A DNA stretch of 64,000 nt, taken from Flavobacterium tyrosinilyticum (GTDB lineage: Bacteria > Bacteroidota > Bacteroidia > Flavobacteriales > Flavobacteriaceae). Every line of letters starts with the position of its first letter. Position 1 is the stretch's first letter. The stretch lies in assembly GCF_023656565.1 (NCBI RefSeq), contig NZ_JAMOKG010000001.1:1691383-1755382 (forward strand), in the 5' to 3' direction. Positions 18,958 to 26,838 of this stretch are shown piece by piece. The notes under the pieces are model-generated. The model ran no database searches and had not been told where the DNA came from. It worked only from the letters and a program-made list of their open reading frames with translations. A program made the translations under genes and the position numbers.

Positions 18958-19026
18958 CACTCATTTTGTGGAGTCTGTCATACTAACAAATTGTTATTCT
19001 AAGGGTCTTTACAATCATATAACTAC

Positions 19027-20313
19027 ATGTCAAAATCATTATTAGAAAAAATATCTTCGGTTGAATCTTTAAAAAAAGCCTGGGATAATTTAGATAAAAC
19101 TAATAAATCTTCTCAAGGTATTTCTGGTGAAACAATAGAAGATTTTGAAAAAAATAAAGATTATAAAATTACTTCAATATCATCTCTCTTGTTAAAAGGG
19201 AAATACTTTTTCTCACCCAACAGAGCTGTGTTAATTCCAAAAAATAATGGAAAATTTAGACCATTACAAATTCCTGAAATCTCAGATAGGGTTGTGTTAA
19301 AATCTATTGCTATAGAGCTTGAAGAAGTATTTAAAACATTACTAGAAAAAAGCAACGGTTTTAGTTTTGCCTATCAAAAAGGTCTTGGAACGAAAGATGC
19401 AATTTTTAAAATCATTGAGCATTATAAAAATGGTTATATATATTCTTTAGAAGCAGATTTGATAAATTTTTTTGGAAAGGTTAATAAGGATGATTTATTA
19501 AATAATTATATTTATCCAAAGCTGCAAGATGATTCTATTAATAAATTATTAGATAAAGCACTTAATCAGGAATTAGGAGGATTAGATAATTTTGATGTTG
19601 AAAAAAGATCTAATTTTAAAGATGTAGATAAAGGTATCCCACAAGGCAGTCCTTTGTCACCATTATTCTCTAATATATTTCTTTCGCCTTTTGATCAATT
19701 TCTTATTGAAAGAGATTATAAATTAGTTCGATATGCAGATGATTTTGTAATTCTTTGTAAAACTAAAGAAGAATGTGAGGAAGCTTATGTGGATTGTTGC
19801 AAAATTTTAAAAGAATTAAAATTAGATATCCATAGTTTAGAAGAAGGAGAAAAAACTAAGATCCTAAAGATTGATGTTGATTTTCTGACTTTTCTTTCGG
19901 TAACTTTTGATGGAAAGCAAATTTATCCGTCTTTAGCTAATTTTGATAGATTAAAATCGAAAATTAGAGATGTTTGTAATGGCAAAGTGGATTATACCGT
20001 TTTTTTTCTCTTAAAGAAAATAATTAATATTCATGATGGTTGGATATCATCATTTATCTATACTAATTTATATAAATATTCTGAAGAACTGGATTTCTAT
20101 ATTGATAGACAGGTGTTTTTAGCTCTTAATAAATTTGGTTGGAAATTTACTAAGGCAAGTTTGGGAGAGCTACCAAAAAAATATAGACATACAAATAAGA
20201 GTAAAGATTGTTTGTCGAAGGAACAAAGATTAAATTCAGGAATTCCTTTTTCTTCGAAATTAATAAGGGACAAATGGAAAAGTTATAATGAGAATTTAGA
20301 GAATAAAAAATAG
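19027..20313 (+). CDS. Stand-alone group II-intron-like reverse transcriptase
   Basis: A 428-residue RNA-directed DNA polymerase. Fingers/palm motifs in order: VLIPKNNGKFRPLQIPEISD (residues 68-87), SLEADLINFFGKVN with catalytic Asp144, KGIPQGSPLSPLFSN (202-216), RYADDFVIL with Asp238/Asp239, and a thumb/maturase-like segment near 328-370 (IINIHDGWISSF, then LYKYSEELDFYID). The GIPQGSPLSP and YADD motifs place it closest to group II-intron-type enzymes. There is no HNH endonuclease domain, and I see no group II domain V in the sequence after it. It lacks the VTG motif of retron enzymes and the LxSQ motif of diversity-generating retroelement enzymes. A perfect 112-bp direct repeat lies upstream and a REP-type element downstream. 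Its codons look more AT-rich than nrdA. It is probably a horizontally acquired unit; a defence role is only a hypothesis. Confidence 0.9.
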   Translation: MSKSLLEKISSVESLKKAWDNLDKTNKSSQGISGETIEDFEKNKDYKITSISSLLLKGKYFFSPNRAVLIPKNNGKFRPLQIPEISDRVVLKSIAIELEEVFKTLLEKSNGFSFAYQKGLGTKDAIFKIIEHYKNGYIYSLEADLINFFGKVNKDDLLNNYIYPKLQDDSINKLLDKALNQELGGLDNFDVEKRSNFKDVDKGIPQGSPLSPLFSNIFLSPFDQFLIERDYKLVRYADDFVILCKTKEECEEAYVDCCKILKELKLDIHSLEEGEKTKILKIDVDFLTFLSVTFDGKQIYPSLANFDRLKSKIRDVCNGKVDYTVFFLLKKIINIHDGWISSFIYTNLYKYSEELDFYIDRQVFLALNKFGWKFTKASLGELPKKYRHTNKSKDCLSKEQRLNSGIPFSSKLIRDKWKSYNENLENKK

Positions 20314-20374
20314 AATTAGGCATGTAATGCAACATTAGAATACTGCTTTTTCTATAATTTTAAAAATGCTGTTT

Positions 20375-20457
20375 AAACATAGCCCGTGGTTTCAACCACG
20401 GGAAACGAATTGGGGAAACGCATTGTGTTCCCGTGGTTGAAACCACGGGCTATGTTT
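20375..20457. repeat. REP-type double hairpin, family A, copy 1
   Basis: Two 28-bp arms (20375-20402 and 20430-20457) are perfect inverted copies of each other, and each arm is itself a hairpin, CCGTGG-TTTCAA-CCACGG. This is the layout of paired REP (BIME-like) elements. Other copies are at 52070-52148 and 47621-47773. It lies between the reverse transcriptase and the DUF1800 gene. Confidence 0.9.
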
Positions 20458-20622
20458 CATTATGATTGCCGAATATAATTAAACAATATCTCCAAAAAAT
20501 CCCCGTTTTAATTATTACCAAAGACTTTAAAATCTCAGCACCTCAGAATCTTAGCAACTTAGCCTCTTTTAAAATTAAACCTTTAAAAGAAACTCAAGTC
20601 TTATTGTAATAATTTCTGAACG

Positions 20623-22020
20623 ATGAAAAAAAGCAGTCTTTGGTCCTTACGATTAGGTTTTTCAGGAAAACAAGCTTCAAAAATTGAAAAACTCGGCTTA
20701 GAAAAATTTCTAAAGCAATCTTATAATTCGAAATTTGATACAACACTTCCAGACTTTTTGCAAGATCAGCCTAAAACGACTTTAGAGTTGAAACAAGTTC
20801 GGGAAGTAATCAAAACTTCCGACCCCGAGACTAAAAAGGAAATTCAGAAAAAAGAAAATCAAGCGACTGCCGAATTCAAAAAATGGTGGATTGCAAAAAT
20901 GCGTAATGATGAATTCCCCCTTCGTGAAAATATGGTTTGTTTCTGGCACAATCATTTTGTTTCGACTTTTCAAAAAGTAAAAATCAATTACTGGATTTAT
21001 CAGCATAATATGATTTTGCGCGAAAATGCCTTTGGTAATTTTAAAGAATTAACCAAACAGATTCTAAAATCAAATGCCATGGTTCGGTATCTCGATAATG
21101 GCGATAATAAAAAAGGAAAAGTAAACGAAAACCTAAGCCGTGAGTTATTGGAACTATTCACAATCGGAATTGGAAATTATACCGAAGAGGATATTAAAAA
21201 CGGCGCAAAAGCTTTGGCAGGTTTAAATGTTGGCGATGAAGGTGCAGTTTATATAAAAAATATAGAAGATAACAGCGATAAAATCTATTTTGGAAAAACC
21301 GGAAATTGGAAAGCGGATGATTTAGTGGATATTATTTTCGAACAGAAAAATATTCCATATCTCATTACCCGAAAAATCCTGAAATGGTTTATTTATGATA
21401 ATCCGCCCGAAGATTTAGTAGTTTATTATGGCGATTATTTCCGAAAACAAAAGTTTGAAATAGAACCTTTATTGACTAAAATTTTTACGGAAGAATTTAA
21501 AAAAGAGAATTCAGGAAATAAAATCAAAAATCCGCTGGTTTATATTTTACAGCTATGTGATGAATTGCATTTGGAGAATGTTAATGATGCTGCTATTATG
21601 GCGTTTATAAAACAGCAGGGAATGGATTTGTACAATCAGGTAAATGTAAAAGGCTGGGACGGCGGAAATTCATGGCTCACTTCGCAGATTTATCTCCAAA
21701 GAAACAATACAGCCGATTTATTATGCAGTGGAAAAAGTCTGAATAGAAAAGTTCTGAAAACGATGATGAACGGAGTTGAAAAAGAGAAGTCAGAATATGA
21801 AAAAACTGCGGTAAAAGTCAATTTTGATTCAGAAGGAAATAACAAAACGATTATTTCTGAATTATCAGACCGGTTATTATTTACCGTCAGTGATTCGGCT
21901 CAGAAAGACATGGAAAATCTGTTGAAATACGATTTTGATCCCAAAGATCCGCACGCCGATTTTGCTGTAGTCAGACTTTTTAATTATATCACAAAACTTC
22001 CCGAATATCAATTAATCTAA
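20623..22020 (+). CDS. DUF1800 domain protein
   Basis: A 465-residue protein of the DUF1800 family, recognised by its partner gene and by features such as MVCFWHNHFVSTFQK near residue 104, ENLSRELLELFTIG near residue 168, and YTEEDIKNGAKALAGL near residue 185. It has no obvious signal peptide. In many bacteria DUF1800 and DUF1501 genes are adjacent, and this holds here: the DUF1501 gene starts 12 bp downstream. The function of the pair is not established; it is thought to concern exported or surface proteins. The spacing implies co-transcription. Confidence 0.88.
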   Translation: MKKSSLWSLRLGFSGKQASKIEKLGLEKFLKQSYNSKFDTTLPDFLQDQPKTTLELKQVREVIKTSDPETKKEIQKKENQATAEFKKWWIAKMRNDEFPLRENMVCFWHNHFVSTFQKVKINYWIYQHNMILRENAFGNFKELTKQILKSNAMVRYLDNGDNKKGKVNENLSRELLELFTIGIGNYTEEDIKNGAKALAGLNVGDEGAVYIKNIEDNSDKIYFGKTGNWKADDLVDIIFEQKNIPYLITRKILKWFIYDNPPEDLVVYYGDYFRKQKFEIEPLLTKIFTEEFKKENSGNKIKNPLVYILQLCDELHLENVNDAAIMAFIKQQGMDLYNQVNVKGWDGGNSWLTSQIYLQRNNTADLLCSGKSLNRKVLKTMMNGVEKEKSEYEKTAVKVNFDSEGNNKTIISELSDRLLFTVSDSAQKDMENLLKYDFDPKDPHADFAVVRLFNYITKLPEYQLI

Positions 22021-22032
22021 AAAGCAGTAATC

Positions 22033-23196
22033 ATGAACAGAAGAAATTTTATAACACTGACCGGAACTTTTACAGGCGGACTGCTGGTGCTTCCTGATTT
22101 TTTACATGCTTTTGGTTCTCAAAACAATTTGATTGTGGGAGAGCAATGTGTCGTTTTTGTACAGCTGAATGGTGGAAACGATGGTTTAAATACTTTTATT
22201 CCGTACGATGATCCATTGTATTACGATTTAAGAACGAAGATTGCTTTAAATAAAGATTTGGTTGTTGGAAAGAATAAAGGAATGGCTTTTCATCCTTCAT
22301 TAAAAGATTTTGCTCAAATGCAGCAAAACGGAGATTTAACGGTAATTCAGAATGTGGGTTATCCAGAACCGATTCGTTCGCATTTTAGAAGTCAGGAAAT
22401 TTGGCAGACGGCGACGGATTCTAATAAATATATAAATGAAGGCTGGCTCGGAAGATTTCTGGATTTGCAATGCAACGGTCATCAAGCGACGGCTGGAATC
22501 AATTTAGATTCGATTGATAATTTGGCTTTAAAAGGAGTAGAGCCGAATTTTATAACGGTAAAAGATCCAGATCGATTTAAAGTAAAATCAAAAGAAGAGA
22601 ATGTGACTTTGTCTAAAAATCCGCATTTAGATTTTGTTCGAAAAATTGCCAATTCGGTTACAGAAGGTTCAGATGAGATTCAGAAAGCATTAGCGAGGTC
22701 TAAAACGGAAATCAGTTATCCGAAAACAGAATTATCTAAAAACCTAGAATGGATTGCACGATTGATAAAAGGAAATCTAAACTCAAAAGTATATTACACA
22801 TCGCTCAACGGATTTGATACACACGATAATCAGCTCTCCATTCACGAACGAAAATTGACTGATTTAAATGATTCCTTATATAGTTTTTATTCTGATTTAA
22901 AACAATCTCAATTATTGCAGAATGTCACAATAGTAGTTTTCTCAGAATTCGGAAGACGAGTAAAAGACAACGGAAACGGAACCGATCACGGAACTGCAGC
23001 GCCAATGTTTATCATCGGAGGAAATAATAAAGGAACGATTTTAGGAAAAAATCCAAATTTGGCCGACTTAGATAATGGTGACTTGAAATACGAAATTGAT
23101 TTTAGAAGTGTTTACGCTTCTTTATTGAAAGAAAAAATGGACTTCGATTATGCTAAAATCGGGATTGTTAATAAAGCAGTTTCAGGGTTGTTTTGA
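22033..23196 (+). CDS. DUF1501 domain protein with a Tat-like signal
   Basis: A 387-residue protein of the DUF1501 family, related to the alkaline phosphatase/sulfatase fold. The N-terminus MNRRNFITLTGTFTGG is a twin-arginine-type export signal (RRNF). Family features include VVFVQLNGGNDGLNTFIPYDD near residue 40, here split as VVFVQLNGGNDG and LNTFIPYDD, YTSLNGFDTHDNQ near residue 256, and VVFSEFGRRVKDNGNGTDHGT near residue 304, given in two parts as VVFSEFGRR and GNGTDHGT. It follows the DUF1800 gene by 12 bp and is likely its secreted partner. Confidence 0.9.
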   Translation: MNRRNFITLTGTFTGGLLVLPDFLHAFGSQNNLIVGEQCVVFVQLNGGNDGLNTFIPYDDPLYYDLRTKIALNKDLVVGKNKGMAFHPSLKDFAQMQQNGDLTVIQNVGYPEPIRSHFRSQEIWQTATDSNKYINEGWLGRFLDLQCNGHQATAGINLDSIDNLALKGVEPNFITVKDPDRFKVKSKEENVTLSKNPHLDFVRKIANSVTEGSDEIQKALARSKTEISYPKTELSKNLEWIARLIKGNLNSKVYYTSLNGFDTHDNQLSIHERKLTDLNDSLYSFYSDLKQSQLLQNVTIVVFSEFGRRVKDNGNGTDHGTAAPMFIIGGNNKGTILGKNPNLADLDNGDLKYEIDFRSVYASLLKEKMDFDYAKIGIVNKAVSGLF

Positions 23197-23206
23197 TTAG
23201 AAGATA

Positions 23207-23294
23207 GCCACGAATTCACGAATTTTATTTTTTAAAATCTGTGTAATTTGATTTTATAACCACAAAGATTTGTACTAATTCGTGAATTCGTGGC
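23207..23294. repeat. Inverted-repeat element, family D, copy 2
   Basis: Perfect 17-bp inverted arms at 23207-23223 and 23278-23294, the same arm sequence as at 4806-4868. It starts 10 bp after the DUF1501 stop. Confidence 0.8.
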
Positions 23295-23424
23295 GAAAAA
23301 ACCTTAGAATCTAAAAATAGCTATTGTATATATCTCATTTTAAGCTGATTTTTTTATATTATCATACAAAACCTGCTAAATTTGTTAAGAAATCCTTTTT
23401 TGTTTCATAAAATGCAATCTTTTT

Positions 23425-23455
23425 TTTGGTGCACTAAAAATAATTTATACATTCG
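23425..23455 (+). promoter_or_regulatory. Candidate promoter of the pheA leader and operon
   Basis: TTTG at 23425-23428, a 19-nt spacer, then TACATTCG at 23448-23455 (one mismatch to TAnnTTTG). Transcription would start about 20-25 bp before the leader peptide. Confidence 0.5.
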
Positions 23456-23484
23456 CAGAGAATTTAAAACAAAACACAAACAAA

Positions 23485-23565
23485 ATGGCAAGTAACCGTT
23501 TTTATTTTAGCAACTCTTTTTATTTCTTCTTTAGTAGAAGTGAGGATTGTGCTATGGTTATTTGA
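23485..23565 (+). CDS. Phe/Tyr-rich leader peptide of the aromatic operon
   Basis: A 26-codon frame starting at ATG 23485 and ending in TGA 23563-23565. Its first part is MASNRFYFSNSFYFFFSR: six Phe and two Tyr among residues 6-16, ending in three consecutive Phe codons. The regulated genes directly downstream make phenylalanine and tyrosine. This is the hallmark of a ribosome-mediated attenuation leader peptide, and the antiterminator and terminator parts follow (see 23543-23627). It is too short to be found by ordinary gene calling. I regard the assignment as very likely from sequence alone. Confidence 0.88.
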   Translation: MASNRFYFSNSFYFFFSRSEDCAMVI

Positions 23566-23627
23566 GATCAAATTTTAAGACAAATAAAACTAATATACAA
23601 TCCTGATGCAAATCAGGATTTTTTTTT
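23543..23627 (+). promoter_or_regulatory. pheA: Transcription attenuator of the pheA operon
   Basis: The terminator is AATCCTGAT (23599-23607) pairing with ATCAGGATT (23612-23620) around GCAA, followed by nine T. An alternative 8-bp pairing joins AGGATTGT (23543-23550, inside the leader peptide) with ACAATCCT (23597-23604), which uses up the 5' arm of the terminator. A ribosome stalled at the Phe run (ending 23532) leaves 23543-23550 free, so the antiterminator forms and the operon is read. A ribosome that reaches the stop codon at 23565 covers it, so the terminator forms. pheA starts 7 bp after the T run. Confidence 0.85.
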
Positions 23628-23633
23628 GACTAT

Positions 23634-24461
23634 ATGACAACGAAAATTGCAATACAAGGTATTAAAGGATCATTTCATCATCAGGTTGTAAAAGAGTATT
23701 TCTCTGAAAATGTGGATATTGATGAATGTCTGTCTTTTGAAGAATTGATCGACAGCCTTATTGCCGGAAAATCTGATCAGGCTGTTATGGCGATCGAAAA
23801 TTCGATTGCAGGGCCGATTATCCCGAATTATGCATTGATTGACAAGAATAATTTACACATAATCGGAGAGCATTATTTAAACATTCAGCAGAATTTAATG
23901 GCTTTAAAAGGTCAGAAAATTGAAGATATTAGAGAAGTTCATTCGCACCCAATGGCACTTTTGCAGTGTATGGATTTCTTGAAACAATATCCAAACATCA
24001 AGTTGGTTGAGGATAAAGATACAGCTGAAACAGCAAGAAGAATTCAAGAAAAACAGTTAACTGGAATTGCAGCGATTGCAAGTGTTACGGCTTCTGAAAT
24101 GTATGATTTGGATATTATTGCGTCATCGATTCAAACGATCAAAAACAATATGACTCGTTTCGTAATCATCAAAAAACAAAATTCATTTTTGCCAGAAAGC
24201 GAAATCAACAGAGCCTCTGTAAAATTTGAATTAGATCATAAAAGAGGAAGTTTAGCGGCGGTTTTAAATGTAATGAGTGACTGCAAACTGAATTTGACAA
24301 AAATCCAGTCGCTTCCAAAAATTGAAACACCTTGGAAATATTCATTCTTCGTAGATGTGACATTCGAGAAATACGAAGATTTTGCAAAAGCCAAAGCCTT
24401 ATTAAACATAATGGCAGAGTATTTTAAAGTACTGGGAGAATATAAGAATACGAGACCATAA
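23634..24461 (+). CDS. pheA: Prephenate dehydratase
   Basis: Converts prephenate to phenylpyruvate in phenylalanine synthesis. The 275-residue protein has the periplasmic-binding-protein-like catalytic domain with GSFHHQVVKEYF near the start, MAIENSIAGPIIPNY near residue 50, and the catalytic TRFVII motif near residue 177. A C-terminal ACT domain (from about residue 195, KRGSLAAVLNVMSDCKLNLTKIQS) is the usual site of feedback inhibition by phenylalanine. It is the first gene of the four-gene aromatic operon and the direct target of the attenuator upstream. It has no chorismate mutase domain; that function is supplied by the fourth gene. Confidence 0.95.
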   Translation: MTTKIAIQGIKGSFHHQVVKEYFSENVDIDECLSFEELIDSLIAGKSDQAVMAIENSIAGPIIPNYALIDKNNLHIIGEHYLNIQQNLMALKGQKIEDIREVHSHPMALLQCMDFLKQYPNIKLVEDKDTAETARRIQEKQLTGIAAIASVTASEMYDLDIIASSIQTIKNNMTRFVIIKKQNSFLPESEINRASVKFELDHKRGSLAAVLNVMSDCKLNLTKIQSLPKIETPWKYSFFVDVTFEKYEDFAKAKALLNIMAEYFKVLGEYKNTRP

Positions 24462-24504
24462 GAAGTTAAAAGTTATAGGTTAAAAGTTAAAAGTTAAAAG
24501 TTTT

Positions 24505-24567
24505 GTCAGGCTGAGCGAAGTCGAAGCCCGCTCCAATTGGAAAGCCCTTCGACTTCGCTCAGGGTGA
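24505..24567. repeat. Inverted-repeat element, family B (GAGCGAAGTCGAAG), copy 1
   Basis: Arms at 24505-24526 and 24547-24567, read as CTGAGCGAAGTCGAAG and its inverse. It is inside the pheA-aminotransferase gap of the operon, after a run of TAAAAGTT tandem units (about 24465-24500). Confidence 0.8.
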
Positions 24568-24629
24568 CAAATCAAAAAAGAAAAAGCATATAGCCTAAGG
24601 CTTAAAGCATACAGCAAAAATTAAAAACA

Positions 24630-25775
24630 ATGATTACAACAGCAAAACGATTAGACACAGTTGAAGAATACTACTTCTCATCAAAACTAAGAGAAGTTCG
24701 TCAGTTGATGTCTGAAGGAAAATCGATCATCAATATGGGAATTGGAAGCCCTGATTTGAGTCCGTCAAAAGCAGTAATTGAAGCAGTCGCTGCAGCAATT
24801 CAAGACGAAAACGGGCATGGTTATCAAAGCTATCAGGGATTACCAGAAATGAGGCAGGCGATGGCAGATTTTTATAAAGATCAGTTTGGTGTTGCAGTGA
24901 ATCCGAATAATGAGATTTTACCTCTTATGGGTTCAAAAGAAGGAATTATGCACATCTCGTTAGCATTTTTAAATGAAGGCGATCATGTTTTAATTCCGAA
25001 TCCAGGTTATCCAACTTATACTTCGGTAACCAATTTGGTTGGAGCAGTTCCAGTTTATTATGATTTGAAGGAAGAAAATGCTTGGGAACCAGATTTTGAA
25101 GCTCTTGAAAAATTAGATCTTTCGAAGGTGAAAATAATGTGGTTGGGTTATCCGCACATGCCAACAGGAGCGAGAGGAAGTTTAGCGTTATTTGAAAAAT
25201 TGGTTGCTTTTGCTAAAAAACACAACATATTATTAATCAACGACAATCCGTACAGTTTTGTTTTGAATGATAATCCGATGAGTTTATTGCAGGTTGAAGG
25301 AGCGAAAGAGGTGGCTTTAGAATTAAACTCTTTAAGTAAAACATTCAACATGGCAGGCTGGAGAGTAGGAATGGTTTTAGGAAATCCTGAAATTATCGAT
25401 GCGGTTCTAAAAGTAAAAAGCAACATGGACAGCGGAATGTTCTACGGAATTCAGAAAGGAGCTATTGTAGCGCTAAAATGTGATAAATCTTGGTTTGAAG
25501 ATCAAAACAAAATTTACAGACGCCGTAGAGAATTGACTGAGAAACTAGCAGAAAAATTAAACTGCAAAGTGTATAAAGAAGGAGTTGGTCTTTTTGTCTG
25601 GGCGAAATTACCAGAAGGAATCGAATCAGCAGAAAAGTTCATTGACGAAATATTATACGAGAAACATATTTTTATCACGCCTGGAACCATTTTCGGAAGC
25701 AACGGCGAAGGTTATATCAGATTCTCATTGTGTGTGAAAGAAGAAAAAGTACAGGAAGCGATAGATCGATTTTAG
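24630..25775 (+). CDS. PLP-dependent aminotransferase of the aromatic operon
   Basis: A 381-residue class I/II fold-type I aminotransferase. The PLP-binding lysine is Lys237 in NSLSKTFNMAGWRVG. Other conserved parts are NMGIGSPDLSPS at the N-terminus, the GYPTYTS substrate loop and the LINDNPYSF strand that supplies the PLP Asp. The position between prephenate dehydratase and prephenate dehydrogenase makes it the likely transaminase for phenylpyruvate and 4-hydroxyphenylpyruvate, giving phenylalanine and tyrosine. Substrate choice rests on context, because related enzymes act on alanine or aspartate. Confidence 0.9.
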   Translation: MITTAKRLDTVEEYYFSSKLREVRQLMSEGKSIINMGIGSPDLSPSKAVIEAVAAAIQDENGHGYQSYQGLPEMRQAMADFYKDQFGVAVNPNNEILPLMGSKEGIMHISLAFLNEGDHVLIPNPGYPTYTSVTNLVGAVPVYYDLKEENAWEPDFEALEKLDLSKVKIMWLGYPHMPTGARGSLALFEKLVAFAKKHNILLINDNPYSFVLNDNPMSLLQVEGAKEVALELNSLSKTFNMAGWRVGMVLGNPEIIDAVLKVKSNMDSGMFYGIQKGAIVALKCDKSWFEDQNKIYRRRRELTEKLAEKLNCKVYKEGVGLFVWAKLPEGIESAEKFIDEILYEKHIFITPGTIFGSNGEGYIRFSLCVKEEKVQEAIDRF

Positions 25776-25817
25776 TATTAAGACTTTAGAATTAAGTATT
25801 AAGATTTTATCCAGATT

Positions 25818-25881
25818 GTCAGGCTGAGCGAAGTCGAAGCCCTTGCCAATAGGAACGTCCTTCGAATTCGCTCAGGATGAC
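25818..25881. repeat. Inverted-repeat element, family B, copy 2
   Basis: Arms at 25818-25839 and 25860-25881, the same arm sequence as at 24505. It lies in the gap before tyrA in the same operon. A single GCGATAGCGAACAGGCGAAG arm lies just after it (25915-25935), matching part of the arm found at 47812-47841. Confidence 0.8.
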
Positions 25882-25965
25882 AAATTGAAAAGCAAGATCT
25901 GTAATTTAGACCCGAGCGATAGCGAACAGGCGAAGCAATTTTAAAACTTGGAATTTAAAAAAGAT

Positions 25966-26826
25966 ATGAAAGTATACGTAATAGGAATAGGGTTAATAGG
26001 CGGTTCAATGGTGCTAGACATTAAGGGACGTTATCCTGATGCTACTATTTTAGGAATCGATAACAACGAAAAACATTTGCAGGAAGCGATTGATTTAGGT
26101 GTTATCGACGAAGCAGGAAGTTTTGAAGATTTGCAAAAAGCAGATTTTGTAATTGTTTCGGTTCCGGTAGATGTGGCGCTAACGGTTTTGCCTAAAGTTT
26201 TGGATGCTGTAGGAGATAAAACGATTGTTTTTGAAGTAGGATCTACTAAAAAACCAATTTGCGAAGCAGTGGCCAATCACCCGAAAAGAAGAAATTTTAT
26301 TGCAACGCACCCAATTGCCGGAACAGAGTTTTCGGGGCCATCAGCAGCAATAAGAGGCTTGTTTCAAGGAAAAACAAACATTATTTGCGAAGTAGAAAAG
26401 ACTGCTTTTAAATTACAAGAGAAAGCATTAAATCTTTTTACTTCGATCGGAATGAGAATTCGATATATGGATCCCATTTCGCACGATAAACACATTGCCT
26501 ATGTTTCGCATTTATCGCACATCAGTTCGTTTATGCTTGGAAAGACGGTAATGAATAAAGAAAAAGACGAACAGGATATTTTTGATATGGCGGGAAGTGG
26601 ATTTGAAAGCACTGTTCGTTTGGCAAAAAGTTCGCCTGCAATGTGGACACCCATATTTAAACAAAATAAAGAATACGTTCTTGAAACTTTAGAAGCTTAT
26701 ATATCAAACCTGAGTCGGTTTAGAGATTTGCTAAAAGAAGAAGATTACAATGCCATTTTTGAAGAAATGGAAAGCACAAATAAAATAAAAGAAATACTAA
26801 ACGGATTAACAACAACTAAAAAGTAA
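25966..26826 (+). CDS. tyrA: Prephenate dehydrogenase
   Basis: Oxidative decarboxylation of prephenate to 4-hydroxyphenylpyruvate for tyrosine synthesis. The preferred start is MKVYVIGIGLIGGSM, which places the NAD(P)-binding GIGLIGGS at the N-terminus; a TTG 18 bp upstream is open but would add a poor extension. THPIAGTEFSGP near residue 115 and HDKHIAYVSHLSHI near residue 175 are the substrate-binding and catalytic segments. There is no chorismate mutase or ACT domain in its about 286 residues. The DAHP synthase gene begins 12 bp downstream. Confidence 0.93.
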   Translation: MKVYVIGIGLIGGSMVLDIKGRYPDATILGIDNNEKHLQEAIDLGVIDEAGSFEDLQKADFVIVSVPVDVALTVLPKVLDAVGDKTIVFEVGSTKKPICEAVANHPKRRNFIATHPIAGTEFSGPSAAIRGLFQGKTNIICEVEKTAFKLQEKALNLFTSIGMRIRYMDPISHDKHIAYVSHLSHISSFMLGKTVMNKEKDEQDIFDMAGSGFESTVRLAKSSPAMWTPIFKQNKEYVLETLEAYISNLSRFRDLLKEEDYNAIFEEMESTNKIKEILNGLTTTKK

Positions 26827-26838
26827 ATTAGAATTAAG

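Noticed and set aside
18457..20313. Diversity-generating retroelement (template repeat and variable repeat with reverse transcriptase)
   Set aside because: The two repeats are identical, with no adenine-specific changes, neither lies at the 3' end of a ligand-binding gene, there is no avd gene, and the enzyme has GIPQGSPLSP rather than the LxSQ-type motif.
18360..20313. Retron
   Set aside because: The enzyme lacks the VTG motif of retron reverse transcriptases and I could not find msr-msd with matching a1/a2 ends.
18360..20460. Complete group II intron
   Set aside because: I see no domain V/VI-like sequence after the gene, no clear 5' boundary, and no endonuclease domain. A diverged intron cannot be fully excluded without a covariance search.
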